Below are positions 21,780 to 32,995 of a stretch of DNA of 64,000 bases, in pieces (the stretch's first letter is position 1; every line of letters starts with the position of its first letter). Both the position numbers and the translations under genes were made by a program. This DNA comes from Calliphora vicina (taxonomy: Eukaryota; Arthropoda; Insecta; Diptera; Calliphoridae): contig NC_088781.1 in assembly GCF_958450345.1 (NCBI RefSeq), positions 125,376,431-125,440,430 on the forward strand. The letters run 5' to 3'. The notes under the pieces are model-generated. The model did not search any database. It was not told where the DNA came from and worked only from the letters and a program-made list of their open reading frames with translations.

Positions 21780-22280
21780 TTTAAATTCCCCACAGAGGAT
21801 TCTACGTACCTATGCGTTTCAAGTTTTAATTTAAAAAAAATTAATTCTGCCTTTTAATAGACCAAATTATACATAAATCGAGTGAATAGTTTAGAAGTTA
21901 TGGACAAATTGAATCCAAATTTTTTTAAAAAATTTTGACTTCTGCCTACTTAAATATGAAATATTAACTGCTACTCTATTGATACACCAAATTTTCGAGT
22001 AATCGTACCTAGTAATAGATAAGAAGTCATGGACTTATTTATTCTGAAATTTGAAAAATTTTGAATTCTTTCAACATTAATCTAAAAACTTAACGCATTC
22101 TCTATTGATGGACAAAATTTTCAAGTAATCGATTCAATAGTTTGGAAGTTCGGGACACATTTATGAGTTAAAATTTTTAATTTCTTAATCTTAATCTCCA
22201 TTTCTATTAAATAAACCAAATTGTTCAGAATTTAACCCATTGTTTAGAAGTTAAGGACACATTTATGATAAAATATTTTA
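21780..22280. repeat. Degenerate ~120-bp tandem repeat, about four units
   Basis: A phrase like TCTATTGATGGACAAAATTT, followed by AAGTAATCGA, AATAGTTTAGAAGTTATGGAC and TTTTAAATTT, recurs at about 21853, 21974, 22100 and 22205. Copies are strongly diverged. Confidence 0.6.
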
Positions 22281-23500
22281 CTACTACGTCACAATTCCAT
22301 ACTACGTCACGTAAATAAAGTAAGTCACTTATGCACCTACACATCCTTGATGACACACTCAACCCCCAAGAAACCATATGTACAATTAAATGACACTTGA
22401 ATTAGATTCAATGAATAATCCCCTTCCAAACAACGTAATAGATTAAATGCCCCGAAAACCAGCTGCTTACTACAAAAATATATCAGAAATGAGGGGTGTA
22501 AAAAAACAAATCTACTTAAACAAAAAATTTCACGTGTAGAAAACAATATGTAGCTACATAATTTAAGAGAAACTACAAAACAATAACAAAATGACAACAA
22601 CGACGAAATAAATTATTAACAAGACAATAATCACCAACGAGGAATTCAACATCAAATAAAGATGAAAACAATAATTTTTTATTCTATAGAAATACCTAGT
22701 ATGTATAAATTCTTTCATACACAATGAATCAAACAACAACAACAATAAATTAATAATAATAAAAATTATAACAGACTAAACAACGACCTAAAAACAACAA
22801 AAAAGAAGAATTCCAAACCACCACCGCCGCCACCATCTTCGTCATCATCATCATTATTATCATCTACAATCAACGAAAACATCGTCATCATGTTGTTTGT
22901 TTCGTCTCTTTTGCTCCTCTCTTCAGTAAATACCTTATTAAAATCGAGTCATACCGAGCAAACAACCAGCCAGCAACAACAACAATATCATCATCACCAT
23001 CAGTCAGACACAAAAAAGGACGACCTTCAAGTAATGTTGAATTTGTGTACGCAAACGACCTTGCTAAGGAAACAAAAACACTCAAACACACACACACTAA
23101 ATTATACACACATAAACAACAACAACAACACAAAGCAAAAAAACACGAAGTCTACTCGGCTCTCTAGAATCGAAATTTATGTGTACAATAAGAACAACCA
23201 TTAAAGTGTTAGAGGGAGTGAGAGAGTGAGATATACATACACACAATAAGGGAAGAATTTTTGTTTAGTTAAGAAGAAGAAAAAAAGACGAAGAACTTTA
23301 TTTTTATATTATGCTTCTTCTTCAAGAAATTACGACGAAGCTTTTAATACAAACAAAAAGAAAAAAAACATGCAAAATATAAAGAAAATAAATATGAGTA
23401 GTGAAAAAATAAGAAAAAAAAAACAATAAAATGCGCATTGTTTGTGTTAAGAGTAGAAGAAAGAGAGAATATAAAAAGAGTATCATTTAATAATACCTTG
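22281..23500. other. Unique sequence with CAA/CCA/CAT-rich block
   Basis: The block at 22560-23210 is rich in CAACAA, CCGCCGCCACCATC and CATCATCAT on the plus strand, with an open frame of 104 codons at 22890-23204 (poly-Q and poly-H, no known domain). This composition is typical of fly untranslated leaders or enhancers, but the strand is opposite to Hr39. I do not call a gene. Confidence 0.4.
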
Positions 23501-23556
23501 TTTAAGTCACAGGACTGGATAGTTTAGTACTATTATATTTGCTTAGTACTTTTAGT

Positions 23557-23659
23557 GCCATTATTACAACTTGTCGTTATAGTTAAAGTTACCTTTAAGG
23601 GTACCTTTTTCTATTGCTTAAAGTTACCTTTAACTATAACGGCAAGTTGTAATAATGGC
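23557..23659. repeat. Foldback with 32-bp arms
   Basis: Arms 23557-23588 and 23628-23659 match at 31 of 32 positions (beginning GCCATTATTACAACTTG). They enclose about 39 bp that itself holds another inverted repeat of TTAAAGTTACC type. It looks like a small foldback element; no target duplication is evident. Confidence 0.75.
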
Positions 23660-24420
23660 CCTTAGTAGTGCCAAACTAATTCCCACTTCGGCTATAAGAT
23701 TTTATTTTTATTAAAATGGTTTTAACTCCCAGTTCCTCGATGTCCAAACTATATGAAGAACAAATGTTTGCATGAAAAACACTTAAAATATTTATTTTAT
23801 TAAAGGTTTGTTTATAAACCAAAATTTCCATATTACATTTTTCTTATTATCATTTGATTACATCAAAATTTCATTCTGAATAAGGGTGAATTTTTGGAAT
23901 GGTTTCCATACAAATTTGTTCGACTGACTTTTCTATTGACATCGGGGTATTATGAACAAATATTAACGGAAAATTATTAAAATGAGTAAATTTTTAGACT
24001 GCCGATAGCAAACACAGGGACATTCTAATCAAATAAATATTTAAATAAAAGCAAAACACCGTTTATAAGACTAATTTCATTTCTAAAATCAAATGTACCT
24101 ATACCTATGAGAAATTTCCAAAAATTTTAATTTGACTTCAATTTCAGTTTCAATCGAAAATCTTTTTATAGTTTTGGAAATTTTCTTCATTTCTCTATTC
24201 ATAAATCTGTTGCTATTTTAATTTTGACTTCAGTAATCAATATTTTTTACTATAATTTTACACTGAATCCTGGATATATTTTAATTCCAATATTTCAGGT
24301 TCTTTTTCTTCTCGAATTTACCATTAATCATGGAAATTTCTTTACTCTAGTTTTATGATATTTTAATTCCAATATTTGTGGATCTTTTTTAATCCGATTT
24401 TAGCTTCATTCGTAAATCTT
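23660..24420. other. Unique AT-rich spacer
   Basis: No gene recognised. Degenerate phrases such as TTTTAATTCCAATATTT recur at 24274 and 24360. Confidence 0.45.
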
Positions 24421-24665
24421 TTAACCCTTAACTGGTATCGCGGGGTCAAAATGACCAACCATTTTGTATTTTTTAACTTAAAAGCAAAACGCTACTATTT
24501 ATATAAGAAACAAGTTATGACATATATGAAATAAAGTTTTTATTTCTATATAAGAAAATGTTGTTTAATAAAATATAAAAAAAAATTCAAAATTATGTTT
24601 AGAACAGTAAATATTTAATTTTTTCAATTATGTAACTGGAAATATCGACACCAGTTAAGGGTTAA
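24421..24665. mobile_element. piggyBac-like MITE with TTAA target duplication
   Basis: A 237-bp element (24425-24661) flanked by TTAA on both sides. Its ends are CCCTTAACTGGTATCG and, inverted, CCCTTAACTGGTGTCG: 15 of 16 identical. TTAA duplication plus ends starting CCC are hallmarks of the piggyBac superfamily. The left end continues GGGGTCAAAATGACC. There is no coding capacity, so it would be non-autonomous. Confidence 0.75.
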
Positions 24666-25555
24666 CTTCAATCGTGGTTTAATTTCTACTAATTTTTAGT
24701 TTCAATCCTCAATTAATTGCTACTACAGTCTTAGCTTCAATATTTTTCTACTTCAATTTTAACTCCAATAGTAGGTAGATCATTTTATATTCCAAATATG
24801 AACCGATTTTGAAGATAAATCTAAAATAGATTTTAAAAATCCTCATAATTTAGTACATTTAGAAAATTAAAAACGATTTTTTTTAACATTTAAGAGTTCT
24901 TCAAAAAATTACCCTTAAATTTGCTCATTAACAACTCACAAATTCTCACTAACTCTCTTAAAATCCCCACAACTCTTAACCATATACTCTTTCACTCGCT
25001 ATTGCACTATGCGTCATGGTAGTTTTTACATAAAAAAAGGTGTTAAAAAACAAGTCAATTTTTATACCGAATCATATTGGTATTGGAAATCATGTATTTG
25101 AAAAAAAATAATATTGAAAAGACAACAAAACAAAAATGAAAAGACAGAAAAAAAACAGAAAACAAGTGGTGAAACTAGTTTAAAAATATACAACAGAAAA
25201 ATTATTATTATTTTTCCCCAACAATTCGTAGCAGCACAGCAATTGTAGTTGTAGTAAAGAAAGAAGCAGGTAAAGTGGGCATAAATTCCCTCAGGCTTTT
25301 TTGTTGTGAGTTTTTTTATATGTATGACTTCGTTTAGTATTTGAAAAGTAATAGAAATTAATCCCCAAGAATAAAGGTATAAAAGATAATAGAAGATTGG
25401 AGAGTTAAAACGAAAGAACAGAAGAAGGTTCAATTAAAGTTTATAGAGATAGTAAATAAAAGTAAATGAATTTGAAATGTTTTTTTAATTCAGAGTTGTA
25501 TTTTTAAATGAATGGCAGAGTTGCATTTCTAAAATAAAAAAATCAGAGAATTTTT
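24666..25555. other. Unique AT-rich spacer
   Basis: No gene recognised. A minus-strand frame at 25062-25433 is hydrophobic and low-complexity and not credible. Confidence 0.45.
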
Positions 25556-26340
25556 TTATAAAAGACCAGAGTCTTTATAGAAATCCAGACAGAGTCTTTT
25601 AAAATGACCAGAGTCTTTATAAAAAACCAGAGTCTTTTAAAAAGACCAGAGTCTTTATAAAAGACCAGAGTCTTTATAAAAGACCAGAGTCTTTATAAAA
25701 GACCAGAGTCTTTACAAAAGACCAGAGTCTTTACAAAAGACCAGAGTCTTTATAAAATTTTAGAGTCTTTTAAAAAGATCAGAGTCTTTACAAAAGACCA
25801 GAGTCTTTACAAAAGACCAGAGTCTTTATAAAATTTTAGAGTCTTTTAAAAAGATCAGAGTCTTTTCAAAAGACCAGAGTCTTTATAAAAGGCCAGAGTC
25901 TTTATAAAAGACCAGAGTCTTTATAAAAGACCAGAGTCTTTTAAAACGACCAGAGTCTTTTAAAACGACCAGAGTCTTTTAAAACGACCAGAGTCTTTTA
26001 AAACGACCAGAGTCTTTTAAAAAGACCAGAGTCTTTATAAAAGACCAGAGTCTTTATAAAAGACCAGAGTCTTTATAAAAGACCAGAGTCTTTATAAAAG
26101 ACCAGAGTCTTTATAAAAGACCAGAGTCTTTATAAAAGACCAGAGTCTTTATAAAAGACCAGAGTCTTTATAAAAGACCAGTCTTTATAAAAGGACAGAG
26201 TCTTTATAAGAGATCAGTCTTTTAAAAAGACCAGAGTTTTTTATAAAGACCAGAGTCTTTTAAATATACAAGAGTCTTTAAAAAAGATTGTTTTATAAAA
26301 TGCCAGATTGTTTTATAAAAGACCAGAGTCATGTGTTTTA
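25556..26340. repeat. 19-bp minisatellite, about 40 units
   Basis: Unit GACCAGAGTCTTTATAAAA with variants in the linker (TTTAAAACG, TTACAAAA, TTTAAAAA). It carries an interrupted palindrome AAAGAC-CAGA-GTCTTT at each junction. Homogeneous runs (26.03-26.17 kb) lie inside more diverged edges, and a two-unit variant with ATTTTAGAGTC is duplicated at 25755-25850. Confidence 0.95.
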
Positions 26341-26960
26341 AGGTCATTAAAAATATCGCAGTCTTTTAAAAATAGAGACAGAGAGCCGGAGTGTTTAAAC
26401 AAGACTTACTAGTTTAGTGCGTCAACTGGGAAGTAAGGCTCTTAGGAATTTTTGGAGATTCCTTTGGTAAATTGTTATTATTAAACAATCTTAAGGCTTT
26501 TGCAATGAATTCCTATTTAATCCACTAATTTTTCTTTCATTGCTCTACAAATAGCAAATTTATGTTCCTATTATTTTATAAATTGTTATTTCTTAACATA
26601 TTGCCTTTTAAATTAATCCACAAGTGCTAATTTTAAATTCTTACCAACATGTTGTGCAACTTTAAATGCAATATATTGTATCATTTAACTTTAAATTATT
26701 AAATTGTTAGCATATTAAACTATTCATTATATTTAAAACTGCTGACACAATTTCCGGTTTAAAATTTCAATATTGTAAAAAAATATATATAACCATGTTT
26801 TTAAAACAAGATAGTTGACTCAATTATAGAAAATGCGGCCTTTCCATTTCTAAAAAGTACTTTGGAGTCAATTTTCTAGACAGATCAGCCCATAACAGAG
26901 ATACTTTCGTAAACAAATTTTGAACTTATGTAACCAAGTCTTGCAAATAACCTCCATGTT
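26341..26960. other. Unique AT-rich spacer
   Basis: No gene recognised and no repeat family seen. Confidence 0.45.
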
Positions 26961-29290
26961 TGAATTAAGATGTTTCGAAGGACCAACATTTTCACAACCA
27001 TACAGAACTGAAAAGTTTATATTGCCATCTGGCTTTTTACTGTGTAACTGGTAGGAAACAAAGAAGTTTGGTTTGCATTTTTTATTCACAGATTCATGAT
27101 GCTAAAGAAAGAGGTTCGAAGGACCAATATTTGCATAAGGAAATCAACCTACTTTCTGGAAAGCAATATATCTTTAACTTATAGAATTTTAATAAGAGTT
27201 TTTATTCCAAGGACACACATTAGGTTTCATAATTTGCATGCATTTCAAGCGGTTCGAAGGACCATTAATATTAAAAATCAACAAATAACTTTAATATTAA
27301 AAATATTTACAACCAAACGCTGCTTTATAGTCATATATTTGAAACTGTAAGGAATAAAATATTTTCGCTTTTATTTTAAAGATTCTTGGGGTCAATCAAG
27401 TTGATTCGAAGGACCATTATCAAATGACTAATTGAATTCCGAATTGTGTTGTGATTAGGTCCTTCGTAGCTACTTGATTGTCGCTAAGATGCTGTAAAAT
27501 AAAAATCAACATCTTTTTTTTCATTGCAGTTTAAATATCAAGGTATTTTGTATTGAATATTTACATGTTTGTTTGATAATGGTCCTTCGAATCAACTTGA
27601 TTGACAAATTATGCTTTTAATGGCATTGATTCCAACTGTTAAGAAACAAAACAAATTTATTTGATTCCACAGCTTTATTCTGTCAATCTAGGAGGTTCTA
27701 AGGACCTAAATATCGAAACTGAAATGCTACGTTCCTAAATCGATAAGGCTGAACTTTTCGATGGCAGCATCAAAGATGTTCTGTCTGCCTACTTTGGCTT
27801 TAAAATCCAATAAATTACAATGATTTGAGTTTTTAATGGAATCAACTGAAAACAAAACTTTGTCCATCAAAGAGGTTCGAAGGACCTACTTTTTCTTAGG
27901 CAAATTAACGTAGTTTCTAGATAGAAAATTTTTCTAAACTTATTGGATTTGAATTGGAAATTAATTAACAAGAACACAAATTTTATTCTTTGTCCGTATG
28001 TTCCAACGGTTCGAAGGACCATTCCATGAAGCCAAATTATGCTTTTTGAATTGGTAATTAATTAACAAGAACACACATTTTATTCTTTGTCCGTGAAGGA
28101 CCATTCCATGAAGCCTAATTATGCTTTTAATGGCATTGATTCGAACTGTTAAGAAACAAAACAAATTTAATTATTTTCTCAGCTTTATTCTGTCGAAGGA
28201 CTTAAACATCCAAATTGAAATGCGAACTTCTTAAATAGAGCAGGCTGAAATTTCCGAAGATGTTTTGACTGCCTTCTTTGGCTTTAAAATCCAATTAATC
28301 AGAATGATTCAAGTTTTTAATGGAATCAACAAAAAACAAAACTTTGTCCATCAAAGAGGTTCGAAGGACCTACTTTTTCTTATGCAAATTATCGTAGTTT
28401 CTACTGAGAAAATGTTGCTAAACTTATTAGTTTTGAACTGGAAATTAAGTAACAAGGACTTGAAGTTGGGTTCATGGTTTGTCAGTATGTTCAAGCGGTT
28501 CGAAGGACCATTATTAAAATCCATAAAATAACTAAAATATTGAAAATGTTTAATACAAATCACACTCAAGGAATTGAAAGTAAAGTAAGATTTTCGTTGT
28601 TACTTTACACGATCTTGACTATTCGGAATTAAATAAATAAAAGTTATGCTTTTAATGGCATTTATGTCAACATAGATACATCTATGTCATCATAGATTCA
28701 TGCTGTCAATCTAAGAATTTCGAAGGACCTAAATTTCCAAACTAAAGTACTACAAATTTCTACTAAAATACCACATTCTATTATCGGAGGTCTCATCATG
28801 AAGGCTGAACGGCAGGATTAATGATTGTCTTCCTCTCGACTTTGGCACAGATTCATGCAATCGATCTAAGAGGTTCTTAGGCCCTAAATTTCTAAACTGA
28901 AATAGTAGACAACAATTATTGTTACAGTTAACGTAAAATATTTAGTTTCAAAGGAACAGAGTTAGGTTCAGAATGAGTATTTTTAAGTGGTCCGAAGGAC
29001 CATAATTTTTTTGTAAAAATAAAATAATTGAATTAAGTATGGACACTGAAAGAAACGTTTTGTGAATTTATTTAAAATATTTTTGTGAACGATTGTTATG
29101 AAATAATATTAAGCTGTTAGTAAACGAATAGTTTTCAAAGAATGGTTCGAAGGACCTAAATTTCCATTCGAAAAATAACATAGTTTTTGAACTATTAAAG
29201 TGGGTAATTGTTATTCAATTTTTGAAATTCCATTTGGAAAACATTTAGAGTCATCTAGACAATTAAATAGGGGTTCGAAGGACCTACAAT
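26961..29290. repeat. TTCGAAGGACC repeat array, forward arm
   Basis: The motif GGTTCGAAGGACC recurs in plus orientation near 26974, 27114, 27250, 27406, 27874, 28009, 28358, 28498, 28722, 28990, 29144 and 29272. Larger units are visible: a ~512-bp segment starting at about 27606 (TTATGCTTTTAATGGCATT) recurs at 28120 and, truncated, at 28645. It contains a 34-bp perfect inverted repeat (separate entry). Confidence 0.85.
27391..27605. repeat. 215-bp foldback with perfect 34-bp inverted ends
   Basis: 27391-27424 and 27572-27605 are perfect reverse complements over 34 bp. Each contains TTCGAAGGACC or its inverse and the flank GTCAATCAAGTTGATTCG. A further inverted motif (AGGTCCTTCG) lies between them at about 27461. 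Confidence 0.85.
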
Positions 29291-30275
29291 TTCTTTCTAA
29301 AAAAAATATTAAAATCGCTAAATTAAATTTATGGAATAAATTTCTTTAGTTATTGCATTTTAAACCATCAATTTCTGCTTGTAGAGTACACTTCATAATG
29401 GCTTGGAAACCATTAGATCATTTTTAAAATTTATTTCTTACAATTCTTTCAAACTCCACTTGAATGCACTGGAAAAAATGCTCTCATATACAAGGTGTGT
29501 CTTTTTGTAAGTAGTTTCTATTGTGGCAGTTTAGCAGTATTTGCATTTAAATTGCGGGTTTTTTAAAGGAAAAAAATCAAAATTCTTATAAAAACTATGT
29601 AAAATGACGCTTGAAAAACTATGTGGTCGTCTGTACGTTCATTCATACGTCTAACTGTCTGTCTATTCGACTCTAACTCTGTAATAGTCGTTCTAAACTT
29701 ATAGTTCAATTAAACAAAATACTTGTTCGATTTTAATTCTTTTTTAGTTTTTTGTTCATTTCTTTTATTGTATATTTAATTTTATTATTTATTTCTTAAG
29801 CTTGATTTTCAATTACATTTAACCATGCGATTTTTTTTGTTGTTTGTTGGTAAAGTATGAATAAGTTTGATTGTCTGTCCTTCTGTCCGTCCGTCCATGC
29901 ATTTAGCTGAGTGAGTACTAGTTAGTAGAAGTAGTAGAATTAGTAGTAGTAGTTGTTGTAGTTGTTGCATTAAACTTACATTTCCTGTTAAGTTTATTTG
30001 TAAAATGTTGTTTGTATGTTCGACAAGTTGCAAGTATAGAAACATTTTTTAACATACTTTGCATATTGACATAATAAAATGAACTTTGTATTGAATTGAA
30101 TATTTGTGTAAGTGGAAAATATTTATTATATTGTGTCTATATAGAAATAAAAAATACAAGACACGATCCTAGCACGAAATTCACATTAGAAAATCATTTG
30201 TCATACTCAAAACTATTTATGCAAAACACCAGCAGATATACACCAACAAAAAAAACAAACATGTTAGAGTGATCT
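29291..30275. other. Spacer between inverted TTCGAAGGACC arms
   Basis: Mostly unique sequence with small simple repeats: AGTAGTAGTAGTTG near 29940 and CTGTCCGTCC near 29880. A 78-codon minus-strand frame (29809-30045) is low-complexity and not credible. Confidence 0.45.
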
Positions 30276-30310
30276 AATCGGCTATAGCGAATATTATATA
30301 CCCTTCAGAT
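30276..30310. mobile_element. INE-1-like head fragment
   Basis: ATCGGCTATAGCGAATATTATATACCCTTCA resembles the TTCGGCTGTGCCGAA...TATATACCCTTCA head of the elements at 8.24 and 47.37 kb. Only the terminal part is present, and it abuts the reverse arm of the TTCGAAGGACC repeat. Confidence 0.45.
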
Positions 30311-30324
30311 TAGTATTAAACAAA

Positions 30325-31800
30325 TTTCTAAATTGGTCCTTCGAACCTCAAAAAAAAAAATGCATAAAAATCCATCACTCATTTGTGTGTCGTTTGAAAC
30401 TAAATAATGTCCAAATTGAAGCCCATAATTTAATAACAATTACTTTAATACTTCAAAAACAAGTTTATTTTTCGAATAGAAATTTAGGTCCTTCAAACCT
30501 TTATTTCATTGACAGCAAGGCTTCTTCGAACCTCCTAAGAATGGATAACATTCATGAACCGAACGTGTATCTTTCAAATTAAATGTTTTTCAAATTAAAA
30601 CCCTTATATTTAACTACAATTACCTACTCTTACAAATATAGGTCCTTCAAACCTTTCATTTGACAGCAAAACTCCTTCGAACCTCCTTAAAATTAATACT
30701 AATCCTGGACTAAACGTGTGTGCTTTGAAACTAAATGATTTTCAAATTGAAACCCATAAATTTAATAACAATTACTCACTTTAATACTTCAGAAACTAGG
30801 TTTTTTCGAATGGAAATTTAGGTCCTTCGAACCTAAACTGACAGCAAAACTACTTCGAAATTCCTAAAAATAATACTAATCCTGAACCGAACGTGTGTCC
30901 TTAAAATTTAACTACAATTATCTACTTTAATACTTTAGAAATAAGTTTCTTTAACGAATGAAAATGTTGGTCCTTCGAGCGCTTTTTTGATTTTCAGTAA
31001 AACCACTTCCAACCTTTTAAAAATACATACTAATCCTTAATAAATGTGTGTGTATTTTGAAACTAAATGGTTCCCGAATTGATACCCATTATTTAACCAA
31101 AATTGTCCACTTTAATACCTAAGAAACTAGGTTCTTCAAAAACTCTTTCTCAAAAATCTATTTTTAATTTTCAATCCCCTAATTATAAAATTGAATAGAT
31201 ATATCGCAGTTTCTGTCAGTATTAACGGATCTCTGAATGCTAGGTAAGCATGCAAGTAGACTCGCATTCCCTTTCAATGACCACTGTCGTTGTTGCAAAG
31301 ACATGGAAAAGGAGGAAACCTTCTCAGGGCCACAGATCCTGGGCAATTGCATATTAACCAACCTCGATGAATTATCTAGGTCCAGACTCAACAAACTTCT
31401 GAGATACATAACGGCTACAGGTTGGATCTGATATCCGCCTCCTTAGCATACATTAGGATGTAAATGTCACTACATCTGACGTGTGGTGTGATCTTGTAAA
31501 AAGGCCTTCTTTCGACTCTACTTCATAACCAACCAACCAATCCAGAAACCAACTGTGAGTTCTTTGAAACTAAATGATTTTCTCATTAAAATTTAGGTCC
31601 TTCGAACCCTCTGGTGTCTGGTTTCCTAAAAATGGAATGTTAAATTTAAAACATAATTTGATTGAAAATTGATTAAAGCAAAAAAGAAAATGTTTCTTTC
31701 CTTACAGTTCAATTCCATGACTTTAAGCAGTGATTTGTATTAAGTAAATAGTTTCAATATTTCAGTTATTTCATATGGTCCTTCGAACAACTTGAAACAA
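30325..31800. repeat. TTCGAAGGACC repeat array, reverse arm
   Basis: The motif appears here as GGTCCTTCGAACC (near 30334, 30488, 30642, 30822, 30970, 31596, 31780) in units of about 150-180 bp. The flank AGGTCCTTCGAACC with CATTCGAAAAAA on the other side is the exact inverse of the forward copy at 29140-29170, so the two arms are true inverted copies. The non-LTR fragment at 31.2-31.47 kb interrupts the array. Confidence 0.85.
31195..31475 (+). pseudogene. Fragment of a non-LTR retrotransposon (C-terminal end of ORF2)
   Basis: The frame 31237-31431 reads LGKHASRLAFPFNDHCRCCK...EEETFSGPQILGN...DELSRSRLNKLLRYITATGWI. This is the Zn-knuckle-like C-terminal tail that follows the RNase H domain in Jockey/I-type elements (CxxC...EEE...H/C...LLxFIxxTGW). 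The upstream VSVLTD text fits the same protein but is out of frame or has a stop. Only the last ~90 codons remain; the enclosing TTCGAAGGACC array continues on both sides. Confidence 0.7.
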
Positions 31801-31981
31801 CTTTCAAAGCATAAATACAACTGTGTGTTTTTGGAAATAAATTTGCTTTTGAAATTCTCTAACTTTACAAACTAATACCCTCCAGAAGCTATGTCCAAAC
31901 AAAAGTTTAGTTGTATAAAAAACAACAACAACGCCAAAAGAAACAAAACACAAAAAAAAACAAAATACGCAAAGCATGCAC

Positions 31982-32229
31982 CAAGGCGAATTTATAGAAG
32001 GTGACGACAGAACTACAACAAATACAACATATACAAAAACAACAGGTACTTTGTTTTTGTAAAAAGATAAGTGAACTGTCAAAGTTGCCTGTGGTTGTTT
32101 TTGCTTTTGGGTTTGTTGTATTTTTCGCCACAACAAACACAAGTGAATTGACAGTTCACTTGTCTAAACAACTGAATAAAAAAAATAATCAGCTGTTCTT
32201 CTGTCGTCACCTTCTATAGATTCGCCTTG
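31982..32229. mobile_element. hAT-like miniature element with perfect 8-bp target duplication
   Basis: The ends are CAAGGCGAATTTATAGAAGG (then TGACGACAG) and their inverse, about 30 bp with one mismatch. The target duplication GCATGCAC lies on both sides (31974-31981 and 32230-32237). The paralogous empty site at 32405-32412 has a single GCTTGCAC. An inner inverted repeat (AAGTGAACTGTCA near 32065 and TGACAGTTCACTT near 32150) makes it a nested foldback. An 8-bp duplication with CA(A/G)GG-type ends points to hAT, with P-like elements as the alternative. It has no coding capacity. Confidence 0.8.
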
Positions 32230-32288
32230 GCATGCACATTCAAACATACGATTTGTTGTTTTTTTGTCAAAAAAACCAACACACAACC

Positions 32289-32318
32289 CAAGGCGAATTC
32301 ATATATGAATTCGCCTTG
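32289..32318. mobile_element. 30-bp perfect palindrome, minimal relative of the same element, with 8-bp target duplication
   Basis: It starts CAAGGCGAATTC and ends with the exact inverse; the two ends meet at ATATAT. Both flanks are ACACAACC (32281-32288 and 32319-32326). The first 11 bp are those of the 248-bp element nearby. It is therefore two fused transposon ends with a target duplication and no interior. Confidence 0.75.
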
Positions 32319-32454
32319 ACACAACCAAACTAAACTTTAGTTGTATAAAAAACAACAACAACGCCAAAAGAAACAAAACACAAAAAAAAAACAAAATACA
32401 CAAAGCTTGCACATCCAAGCATACGTTTTGTTGTTTTTTTGTCAAAGCATGCAA

Positions 32455-32995
<541 letters not shown>

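Larger units (their letters stand above)
31903..32412. repeat. Local duplication (A-B / A'-B') carrying two miniature transposons
   Basis: The ~78-bp segment AGTTTAGTTGTATAAAAAAC... at 31905-31981 recurs at 32334-32412 almost unchanged. The sequences after it (CACATTCAAACATACG at 32235 and CACATCCAAGCATACG at 32410) also match. Copy 1 is split by a 248-bp insertion, and a 30-bp palindromic insertion sits between the copies. Confidence 0.85.

Noticed and set aside
22890..23204. 104-codon frame with Q and H runs and a hydrophobic start
   Set aside because: Low-complexity CAA/CAT repeats, no known domain, and an equally open frame on the other strand; more like untranslated or enhancer DNA.
25062..25433. 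123-codon hydrophobic frame on the minus strand
   Set aside because: Composition follows the AT-rich DNA (F, L, Y, I runs); no recognisable family.
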